Source: Streptomyces gobiensis (GTDB lineage: Bacteria; Actinomycetota; Actinomycetes; Streptomycetales; Streptomycetaceae). From it: 64,000 bases of DNA. The stretch spans positions 2,772,501 through 2,836,500 of the forward strand of contig NZ_CP086120.1 in the NCBI RefSeq assembly GCF_021216675.1, read 5' to 3'. This document shows, piece by piece, positions 34,412-41,575 of this stretch (position 1 is its first letter; each line of letters starts with the position of its first letter). The position numbers were made by a program, and so were the translations under genes. The notes below the pieces were generated by a model, which saw only the letters and a program-made list of their open reading frames with translations, ran no database searches and was not told the origin of the DNA.

Positions 34412-35881
34412 ATGACCAGCGTGCGTGACGACAACCCGGTTCGGCCCACCACCCAGGATGAGATCGCCGCTGCGGGCAGTGAGCTGATCGGTGGGCCCGT
34501 GGGCAGGCGGGCATTGCTCGGACGGAGTTGGTGGACGCCGGTCCGGGTCGTGGCGCTTGTCGCGCTGGGGATGTTCGCGCTCGGCATGGTGCAGAAGCTG
34601 CCCTGTTACAACGGTGGCTGGTTCTTTGGCCAGGGCAGTCAGTATGTCCGTGCCTGTTACTCGGACATCCCGCACCTCTATACGGGCCGGGGGTTCGCTG
34701 ATGGGCTGATTCCGTACTTCGACCAGATCAGCCAGCAGTCCGGTGGCATGGAGTATCTGGAGTATCCGGTGCTCACGGGGCTGTTTATGCAGGTGGCCGC
34801 CTGGCTCACTCCGGGCACCGACCAGATGATGTACGAGCAGCAGCTGTACTGGCTGGTCAACGCCGGGATGCTGATGATCTGTGCCGCCGTGATCGCGGTG
34901 TGTGTTGCCCGCACCCACCGTCGCCGTCCTTGGGACGCTCTCCTCATGGCGCTCGCTCCCGCCTTCGCGCTCACCGCGACCATCAACTGGGATCTGTTCG
35001 CCGTCGCCCTCACCGCCGCCGCGATGCTGATGTGGTCGCGCGGCCGTCCACTCGCCTTCGGTGTGCTGCTCGGCCTGGCGACCGCTGCCAAGCTCTATCC
35101 CGTACTGCTGCTGGGCCCACTGCTGGTGCTCTGCCTGCGTGCTGGTCGCTGGCGGGCTTATGGGTGGGCGCTGGGCGGCACGGTCGCAGCGTGGCTGGCG
35201 GTGAATCTGCCGGTACGGGCGTACGCCCCGGAAGGCTGGGCGAAGTTCTATACGTTCAGCCAGGAGCGGCCGGTGGACTTCGGTTCGGTCTGGCTGATCA
35301 TCTCGCAGCGCACCGGCAATTCGCTGGACGACGTCAATATGTACGCCATGGCGCTGATGCTGCTGGGCTGCGCCGCGATCGGTGCCCTCACCCTGTACGC
35401 GCCACGCCGACCGCGCTTCGCCCAGCTCGCCTTTCTGGTGGTGGCGCTCTTCGTCCTCACCAACAAGGTCTACTCCCCGCAGTATGTGCTGTGGCTGATC
35501 CCGCTCGCCGCGCTGGCGCGGCCACGCTGGCGGGACTTCTTGATCTGGCAGGCCTGTGAGGTCACGTACTTCCTGGGCATCTGGTTCTATCTCGCGTACA
35601 CGAGCGGCGGCGACCGGAGTCAGGGACTGCCCGCCGAGGGATATCACCTCGTCATCGCGGTGCATCTGCTGGGCACGCTCTATCTCTGCGCGATGGTCGT
35701 GCGTGACGCCTTGATGCCGGAGCGGGACAGCGTGCGCCGGGATGGCTCGGACGATCCCTCGGGCGGGGTGCTGGACCATGCCCCGGATGTCATCGCGCTG
35801 GGGTACCGGGCGCAGACCAGGAAGGCATCGCACTTCGACCGGCAGGGTATGTCGGTGCGTTGGGGTACCTCCGCAGGCTGA
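34412..35881 (+). CDS. GT87-type (DUF2029) polyprenol-phosphate mannosyltransferase-like protein
   Basis: A 489-residue integral membrane protein with 10-12 helices. The pattern CYSDIPHLYTGRGFADGLIPYFD in the first loop, EYPVLTGLFMQ and ATAAKLYPVLLLGPLL fit GT-C glycosyltransferases of family 87, which use polyprenyl-phosphate mannose to decorate cell-envelope glycolipids outside the membrane. The ATG at 34412 or the one three codons earlier are both possible. A tandem repeat array with hairpins follows the stop. Confidence 0.8.
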   Translation: MTSVRDDNPVRPTTQDEIAAAGSELIGGPVGRRALLGRSWWTPVRVVALVALGMFALGMVQKLPCYNGGWFFGQGSQYVRACYSDIPHLYTGRGFADGLIPYFDQISQQSGGMEYLEYPVLTGLFMQVAAWLTPGTDQMMYEQQLYWLVNAGMLMICAAVIAVCVARTHRRRPWDALLMALAPAFALTATINWDLFAVALTAAAMLMWSRGRPLAFGVLLGLATAAKLYPVLLLGPLLVLCLRAGRWRAYGWALGGTVAAWLAVNLPVRAYAPEGWAKFYTFSQERPVDFGSVWLIISQRTGNSLDDVNMYAMALMLLGCAAIGALTLYAPRRPRFAQLAFLVVALFVLTNKVYSPQYVLWLIPLAALARPRWRDFLIWQACEVTYFLGIWFYLAYTSGGDRSQGLPAEGYHLVIAVHLLGTLYLCAMVVRDALMPERDSVRRDGSDDPSGGVLDHAPDVIALGYRAQTRKASHFDRQGMSVRWGTSAG

Positions 35882-35955
35882 GGACGGCTGCACCCGCGGA
35901 CACCACACCCCCAGCCGGACACTCGTGTTGGCCGATGTTTCACGTACTGCACCAC

Positions 35956-35975
35956 TGTGGGGGGTAACCCCCACA
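35956..35975. terminator. 8-bp hairpin in repeat copy 1
   Basis: TGTGGGGG pairs with CCCCCACA over a GTAA loop, 75 bp after the GT87 stop. An identical hairpin recurs 65 bp later, so the two may form a tandem terminator. Confidence 0.6.
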
Positions 35976-36020
35976 CCCCCAGCCGACTGGTGTTGGCTGA
36001 TGTTTCACGTGCTGCACCAC

Positions 36021-36040
36021 TGTGGGGGGTAACCCCCACA
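36021..36040. terminator. 8-bp hairpin in repeat copy 2
   Basis: Exact second copy of the TGTGGGGG-GTAA-CCCCCACA hairpin, one repeat period downstream. Confidence 0.6.
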
Positions 36041-36066
36041 CCCCCAGCCGACTGGTGTTGGCTGAT

Positions 36067-36080
36067 GTTTCACGTGAAAC
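36067..36080. other. parS site 2
   Basis: Exact GTTTCACGTGAAAC closing the 65-bp tandem array, just upstream of the MFS gene. Confidence 0.93.
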
Positions 36081-36107
36081 GCGGCCCTGGTATGTGAGGC
36101 TGACCGC

Positions 36108-37388
36108 ATGGCTGTTGTGCGGGCTGGGCTGATCCAAGACGGGCGCGTGCTGCTGCGGTTCCGTAACTTCCGGCGGCTCCTGCTGGTGCGTCTGCTGTCC
36201 CAGTTCGCCGATGGCGTCTACCAGGTCGCGCTCGCCACCTATGTTGTCTTCTCACCGGAGCAGGAGACCTCGCCCGCCGCCATCGCCTCCGCGATGGCGG
36301 TACTGCTGTTGCCGTACTCGTTGCTCGGCCCCTTCGCAGGTGTCCTGCTCGACCGCTGGAGACGTCGGCAAGTGCTGCTCTACGGCAACCTGCTGCGCGC
36401 CGTCCTCGCCAGCGGTACCGCCGCGCTGGTGCTGGGCTCGTCGCCCCTCTGGCTGTTCTACCTCTCCGCCCTCTCCGTCACTGCCATCAACCGCTTCATT
36501 CTCGCCGCGCTCTCGGCCGCGCTGCCCCGGGTTGTCGACGCGGAGCGGCTCGTCATGGCCAACTCCGTCTCGCCGACCGCCGGTACGATCGCCGCCACCA
36601 TGGGGGGTGGGCTCGGGCTGGGCGTCCGGATCCTCCTCCCGGAGGGTGCCCACGCGGACGCCTTTGTGGTGGTGATCGCCGCTGGGATCTATCTCCTGGG
36701 CGGACTGTCCGCGCTCCGGATGGGCAAGGAGCTGCTGGGGCCCCAGTTGTCCTTCGTTCAGCCACGGGTGCTCCCGGCGGTGGCCGGCACCGTACGTGGG
36801 CTCTGGGAGGGGCTGCAGCATTTGGCAGAGCGACGCCTCGCGGCGAAAGCGCTGGCCGTGATGGCGCTGCTGCGCTTCTGCTATGGCGCGCTGACGGTCA
36901 TGCTGCTGATGCTGGCCCGCTATGCCTGGGGCAACGGCGCCTCGGACGGTATGGCGCTGCTCGGGCTTGCCGTCGGCTTCTCGGGACTTGGCTTCTTCGC
37001 GGCGGCCGTACTGACCCCGTGGGGGGCACGGCGTTTTGGGCGGCTCGGCTGGATGGCCTTGTGTGCGGCGCTGGCCGCGGTTCTCCTACCCGCGCTGGGG
37101 CTGCCGTTCCAGCCAACGCCGATACTGATCGCGGCCTTTGTTCTGGGACTTGTCACCCAGAGCGCGAAGATCGTCACGGACACGGTGGTCCAGGCGACGG
37201 TGGACGATGGCTTCCGAGGAAGGGTCTTCTCTCTCTACGACATGCTCTTCAATGTCGCCTTCGTTGGTGCGGCCGGGGTCGCCTCGCTGATGCTGCCGCC
37301 GGATGGCCGCTCGGCCACGCTGGTGGTCACCGTGTCCCTGATCTACGTGGCTGTCGCTATCGCTGTCGCCAGATTCCGGCGTGAGTGA
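36108..37388 (+). CDS. MFS transporter
   Basis: A 426-residue twelve-helix major-facilitator protein. The N-terminal FRNFRRLLLVRLLSQFADGVYQVAL and the loop-2/3 motif GPFAGVLLDRWRRRQVLLYGN (motif A, G-x3-D-R-x-R-R) are clear, with a second copy of the fold after a charged central loop. Resembles enterobactin-exporter-like MFS proteins; substrate unknown. GAGG precedes the ATG by nine bases. Its promoter region includes parS 2, and it ends before the parS-centred palindrome. Confidence 0.9.
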   Translation: MAVVRAGLIQDGRVLLRFRNFRRLLLVRLLSQFADGVYQVALATYVVFSPEQETSPAAIASAMAVLLLPYSLLGPFAGVLLDRWRRRQVLLYGNLLRAVLASGTAALVLGSSPLWLFYLSALSVTAINRFILAALSAALPRVVDAERLVMANSVSPTAGTIAATMGGGLGLGVRILLPEGAHADAFVVVIAAGIYLLGGLSALRMGKELLGPQLSFVQPRVLPAVAGTVRGLWEGLQHLAERRLAAKALAVMALLRFCYGALTVMLLMLARYAWGNGASDGMALLGLAVGFSGLGFFAAAVLTPWGARRFGRLGWMALCAALAAVLLPALGLPFQPTPILIAAFVLGLVTQSAKIVTDTVVQATVDDGFRGRVFSLYDMLFNVAFVGAAGVASLMLPPDGRSATLVVTVSLIYVAVAIAVARFRRE

Positions 37389-37423
37389 GTGACACAGGGG
37401 GCACGGCTGTCACCTTGAGCTGG

Positions 37424-37471
37424 CACCAGCGGGGCGCGGTGTTTCACGTGAAACACCGCGCCCCGCTGGTG
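37424..37471. terminator. 48-bp perfect palindrome with parS at its centre (terminator)
   Basis: A second perfect 48-bp palindrome, between the convergent MFS and CCA-enzyme genes. The centre is the exact parS site (37441-37454) and the outer arms are CACCAGCGGGGCGCGGT and complement, unrelated in sequence to the outer arms of the 26.2-kb palindrome. As RNA it forms a 24-bp stem that could terminate both genes. Confidence 0.88.
37441..37454. other. parS site 3
   Basis: Exact GTTTCACGTGAAAC at the centre of the second 48-bp palindrome. Confidence 0.93.
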
Positions 37472-37496
37472 GGTCCAGGCCCGCCCTGCCCCAGGC

Positions 37497-39029
37497 TCAG
37501 CTCTGCTGGGCCCACCAATCCTTGAGCGCCGCCACCGCCACGTCCCGTTCCATCGGGCCGTGCTCCAGACGGAGCTCCAGCAGATGCTGGTAGGCCTTAC
37601 CGACCTCCGGGCCGGGGTCGACGCCCAGGACCTCCATGATCTCGTTGCCGTTGAGGTCCGGACGGATGGAGTCCAGCTCCTCCTGCTCCTGGAGCCGGGC
37701 GATGCGCTCCTCCAGGCCGTCGTACGCCCGCGCCAGCGCATTGGCCTTCCGCTTGTTCCGTGTAGTGCAGTCGGAGCGGGTCAGCTTGTGCAGCCGGTCA
37801 AGAAGCGGCCCCGCGTCTCGTACATAGCGCCGCACCGCCGAGTCCGTCCACTCCCCGGTTCCATAGCCATGGAAGCGCAGATGCAGCTCCACCAGCCGGG
37901 AAACATCCTTCACCAGCTCATTGGAGTACTTGAGCGCGGTCATCCGCTTCTTGGTCATCTTCGCGCCCACCACCTCGTGGTGGTGAAAGGAGACCCGGCC
38001 GCCCTTCTCGAAGCGGCGTGTCCTCGGCTTACCGATGTCATGCAGCAGAGCGGCCAGCCGCAGTGTCAGGTCAGGGCCCTCGTCCTCCAGATCCATGGCC
38101 TGCTCCAGGACCGTCAGCGAGTGCTCATAGACGTCCTTGTGCCGATGGTGCTCATCGCGCTCCAGCCGCAGCGCCGGGACCTCCGGGATGACACGGTCGG
38201 CGAGACCGGTGTTCACCAGGATCCGCAGGCCCTTACGGGGGTGATCAGAGAGGACCAGCTTGTTCAGCTCATCGCGCACCCGCTCCGCCGAGACGATCTC
38301 GATCCGGTCCGCCATCGCCTTCATCGCGGTGATGACATCGTCATCGACCTCGAAGTCGAGCTGGGCAGCGAAACGTGCGGCACGCATCATCCGCAGCGGG
38401 TCATCGGAAAAGGACTCCTCGGGGGTCCCCGGCGTACGCAGCAACCGGTGGGCCAGATCCTCCAGACCCTTATGCGGGTCGATAAAGGTCTTCTCCGGGA
38501 GCGCCACCGCCATCGCGTTGACGGTGAAGTCACGGCGGACCAGATCTTCCTCAATGGAGTCTCCGTAGGACACCTCGGGCTTACGGGAGGTCCGGTCATA
38601 CGCTTCCGAGCGGTAAGTCGTCACCTCGATCTGGAAGTCTTGATAGTCGCTACCGCTCCGGGCCTGATAGTCGCTATCGCTCCGGGGGGCCTGCGCGTCG
38701 CTGCCGCTGCGAGCGGCCTTGCGGCAGCCCACCGTGCCGAAGGCGATACCGACGTCCCACACCGCATCCGCCCACGGTCTGACGATCTTGAGCACATCCT
38801 CGGGGCGGGCATCTGTCGTAAAGTCCAGATCATTACCGAGCCGCCCCAGCAACGCGTCCCGGACCGAGCCGCCGACCAGGGCCAGGGAGAAACCGGCCTC
38901 CCGGAAGCGGCGGGCGAGATCATCGGCTACGGGCGACACCCTGAGCAGCTCGCTCACGGCTCGGCGCTGCACCGCGCTGAGCTCATTGGTTGGCTGCTGG
39001 GCATGGCTGTCAGTGTTGGCGTTCGGCAC
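37497..39029 (-). CDS. cca: CCA tRNA nucleotidyltransferase
   Basis: A 510-residue class II CCA-adding enzyme. The nucleotidyltransferase head shows ALVGGSVRDALLGRLGNDLDFTTDARPE (GGSxRD and DxD metal site), RRDFTVNAMA and DPLRMMRAARFAAQL; the C-terminal half has an HD domain (LAALLHDIGKPRTRR, FHHHE). It completes the tRNA 3' end. An insertion of about 25 residues rich in Ser/Asp/Tyr/Gln (ARSGSDAQAPRSDSDYQ...) interrupts the head after VGCRK and is encoded by tandem DNA repeats. The start is a GTG (VPNANTDS); the ribosome-binding site is weak. Confidence 0.95.
   Translation of the reverse strand: MPNANTDSHAQQPTNELSAVQRRAVSELLRVSPVADDLARRFREAGFSLALVGGSVRDALLGRLGNDLDFTTDARPEDVLKIVRPWADAVWDVGIAFGTVGCRKAARSGSDAQAPRSDSDYQARSGSDYQDFQIEVTTYRSEAYDRTSRKPEVSYGDSIEEDLVRRDFTVNAMAVALPEKTFIDPHKGLEDLAHRLLRTPGTPEESFSDDPLRMMRAARFAAQLDFEVDDDVITAMKAMADRIEIVSAERVRDELNKLVLSDHPRKGLRILVNTGLADRVIPEVPALRLERDEHHRHKDVYEHSLTVLEQAMDLEDEGPDLTLRLAALLHDIGKPRTRRFEKGGRVSFHHHEVVGAKMTKKRMTALKYSNELVKDVSRLVELHLRFHGYGTGEWTDSAVRRYVRDAGPLLDRLHKLTRSDCTTRNKRKANALARAYDGLEERIARLQEQEELDSIRPDLNGNEIMEVLGVDPGPEVGKAYQHLLELRLEHGPMERDVAVAALKDWWAQQS
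38641..38718. repeat. in-frame 24-27-bp tandem repeats inside the CCA-enzyme gene
   Basis: Three consecutive units starting TGATAGTCGCTA / TGATAGTCGCTA / TGCGCGTCGCTG (24, 27 and 27 bp) encode the Ser-Asp-rich insertion in the CCA-adding enzyme. The two first units are nearly identical, so expansion appears recent; all lengths are multiples of three, which keeps the frame. Confidence 0.85.
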
Positions 39030-39221
39030 AACAGCACAGGGTACGTGCCCTGCCCCCACCCGTGCGCCCCTGTACGGCCCCGGTACATGGCCCCGGGTAC
39101 CAGCAGGGCGGGCGGAGGGCGGGTGACGCACTCCGCGGCACCTGCGGCCTGCGGGGATCGTTAGCATCTGAGGTGCGGTACGACCACCATTGAGCAAGCG
39201 GAAGACAGGACGGGCAAGCGC

Positions 39222-41525
39222 GTGGCCGAAGCGGCAGAGATGCATGGGACCCGTACCGCGTCTGTCCCCCGACGGTGGCTGCGTCGCGCGACGGCCGTGC
39301 TGGCCATGGCCCCGCTGCTCATGGGCGTCCTCCAGGCCGCTCCCGCCGCTCCCGCCGCGCACTCTGCGGCCACCGGCAGCGGATCCCGTACCGCCGAGGT
39401 CTCCATCACCGAGCTCACCCCGGCTACCCCGGATGCGAACGACACCCTCACCGTCTCCGGCACCGTCACCAACAAGGGCGCCTCGACCATCACCGGTGCC
39501 AAGGTGGGGCTGCGCACCGGTCCCCGGCTCCGCACCCGCAGCGCCATCGACCAGTCCGCAGCACGTACCGGTTTCTCGGCCGAGCTGGATGGCGACGGGG
39601 TAACCGGCAAGGAGGGCAGTACCGAGATCGCCGACATCACGGCCGGGGCAACCCGCTCCTTCACCCTCGAGGTTCCGGTGAAGAAGCTGCCGTTTGCTGA
39701 GAACGGCGTCTATCAGCTGGGCGTCACCGTCACTGGGCGGACCACGGGGGAGGCGTATCAGCGCGTACTGGGCATCGGGCGGACCTTCCTGCCCTGGCAG
39801 ACCTCCGCGGTGGACACGAAGACCCAGTTCACCTTCCTCTGGCCGCTGATCTCCTCCTCGCATCTCACCGCCCGACGGGAATCCGATGAGCAGCAGACCC
39901 CGGTCTTCCGGGATGACGCGCTGGCTGCTGAGATCGCTCCCGGCGGACGGCTGCACCAGCTGGTGTCACTCGGCAAGGACCTGCCCGTGAGCTGGGTGAT
40001 CGACCCGGATCTGCTCGCCACAGTGGAGGCGATGACCAAGCCGTACAAGGTCCAGACGGCGGATGGCAAAGTCGCGGGCAAGGGGCAGGACGCCGCCAAG
40101 AAGTGGCTCAACGATCTTCAGCAGGCGACCGAGGGCACGGAGATCATCGCACTGCCCTTCGGTGACCCGGATCTGGCCTCCCTCGCGCACCGCGGCAAGA
40201 ACATCTCCGGCGCGCTCAGCCATCTGCGGCCCGCCACCGAGGTGGCCCGCACGACCGTTAAGACCATCCTCCACACCACACCGAACACCGACTTCGCCTG
40301 GCCGGTCGAGGGCGCTATCGATCCGTCGATCATCTCGGTCGCCACCTCGGCGGGCGCCCGTAAGGTGATCACACGCAGCGACAGTCTGCGGGAGCCGGCC
40401 CGGCTGTCCTACACCCCGAACGCGGCCCGGCCGATTGGTGGCGGCACCACCGCGGTGTCGGCGGACGCGCGGCTGTCAAAACTGTTCCAGGGCGATATGA
40501 CGCGGGCGGAGAACTCCGTTCTCGCCGTACAGCGGTTTCTGGCCCAGACGCAGTCGATCACCGAGCAGGAGCCGGCGAAGCAGCGCAGCATCGTCATCGC
40601 CCCGCAGCGGACACCGACCGCCAGCCAGGCGCAGACGATGGCCGCCGCCGTGAGCGCCCTGCGGGAAAACGGCCAGTGGAGCGAGTTCGCGGACCTTTCC
40701 GATGCGGCCAAGGCCAAGCCCGACCCGGGCGCCAGTCGCCAGGTGCCGGGGGAGGGGTCGTACCCGGGAGGCCTGCGCAAGCGCGAGCTGAGCACCGAAG
40801 CGTTCGAGGAGATCCAGCGGACGCAGAGCGCTCTCGATGACTTCACGGTGATCCTCAGCAGGGATGACCGGGTCGTGCCGCCTTTCGGGAGCGCCATCCG
40901 GCGGGAGATGTCCACCTCCTGGCGTGGCCACCCCGAGGAGTCGGCCGACTACCGCAGCGATGTGCAGAGCTATCTGGTCGGACTCACCCGGGAGGTACGG
41001 CTCGTCCAGAAGTCGCGGATGACACTCTCCGGGCGGAGCGCGACCATCCCGGTCACCGTGCAGAACAATCTCGTACAGGCCGTCGACGGTCTGGAGCTGC
41101 GGCTGAAATCGGGCCGCCGGATCGGTCTGGAGATCAAGCCGGACCAGAAACCGGTAGTGGTGGAGGGCGGCCACAGTCAGTCGATTAAGTTCGACGCCAC
41201 AGCGAAGGCTAACGGCCGTACGTTCGTGGAGGCACAGCTCTATACGAAGGACGGCAAGCCCTACGGCAAACCCATGACCTTCCAGGTCGATGTGACGGAG
41301 ATCACCTCTACGGTGCTGCTGGTGATCGCGGGTGGCATGCTGCTGGTCGTGCTGGCCGGGATCCGGATGTACACCCAGCGCAAGCGGCGGGGACCGCAGC
41401 CGGACCCGGACGCGCCGCTGGGGGCCGCAGACGCCCCTGACCAGGACCCCGAGAGTGAAGACACCCAGGACACCGGGCCGGAAAGCAAGGACTCCCCAGG
41501 CTCAGGTGAGAAAGTGGACCGTTGA
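39222..41525 (+). CDS. large secreted, C-terminally anchored protein (DUF6049-like)
   Basis: A 767-residue protein of unknown function. A signal peptide (RRWLRRATAVLAMAPLLMGVLQAAPAAPA) exports it; residues about 55-165 look like an Ig/NEW3-type beta domain (VSITELTPATPDANDTLTVSGTVTNKG); the centre is a large mixed domain (LPVSWVIDPDLLATV, TDFAWPVEGAIDPSIISVA). Near residue 710 a single helix (STVLLVIAGGMLLVVLAGIRMY) anchors it, followed by a charged cytosolic tail. It lies directly before murJ, overlapping its possible TTG start, so a role in cell-wall assembly is inferred. GTG start. Confidence 0.85.
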   Translation: MAEAAEMHGTRTASVPRRWLRRATAVLAMAPLLMGVLQAAPAAPAAHSAATGSGSRTAEVSITELTPATPDANDTLTVSGTVTNKGASTITGAKVGLRTGPRLRTRSAIDQSAARTGFSAELDGDGVTGKEGSTEIADITAGATRSFTLEVPVKKLPFAENGVYQLGVTVTGRTTGEAYQRVLGIGRTFLPWQTSAVDTKTQFTFLWPLISSSHLTARRESDEQQTPVFRDDALAAEIAPGGRLHQLVSLGKDLPVSWVIDPDLLATVEAMTKPYKVQTADGKVAGKGQDAAKKWLNDLQQATEGTEIIALPFGDPDLASLAHRGKNISGALSHLRPATEVARTTVKTILHTTPNTDFAWPVEGAIDPSIISVATSAGARKVITRSDSLREPARLSYTPNAARPIGGGTTAVSADARLSKLFQGDMTRAENSVLAVQRFLAQTQSITEQEPAKQRSIVIAPQRTPTASQAQTMAAAVSALRENGQWSEFADLSDAAKAKPDPGASRQVPGEGSYPGGLRKRELSTEAFEEIQRTQSALDDFTVILSRDDRVVPPFGSAIRREMSTSWRGHPEESADYRSDVQSYLVGLTREVRLVQKSRMTLSGRSATIPVTVQNNLVQAVDGLELRLKSGRRIGLEIKPDQKPVVVEGGHSQSIKFDATAKANGRTFVEAQLYTKDGKPYGKPMTFQVDVTEITSTVLLVIAGGMLLVVLAGIRMYTQRKRRGPQPDPDAPLGAADAPDQDPESEDTQDTGPESKDSPGSGEKVDR

Positions 41526-41575
41526 GCGAGGAGTCGGGCCGAGGGCCGGCCGCGGACAATGAGGTGGGGTACCCA

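Larger units (their letters stand above)
35898..36080. repeat. 65-bp tandem array carrying parS and parS-like cores
   Basis: Nearly three copies of a 65-bp unit follow the GT87 gene. Each contains a GTTTCACGT word at the same place: copy 1 GTTTCACGTACTGC, copy 2 GTTTCACGTGCTGC, copy 3 the full parS GTTTCACGTGAAAC. Copies 1 and 2 end with a hairpin TGTGGGGG-GTAA-CCCCCACA. The array closes 28 bp before the MFS gene. Confidence 0.9.

Noticed and set aside
35936..36015. Two additional parS sites
   Set aside because: The cores in repeat copies 1 and 2 match only 9-10 of 14 positions, so they are counted as parS-like half-sites, not parS.
37560..39164. 534-codon plus-strand ORF opposite the CCA-enzyme gene
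   Set aside because: Antisense shadow of a protein with complete catalytic motifs.
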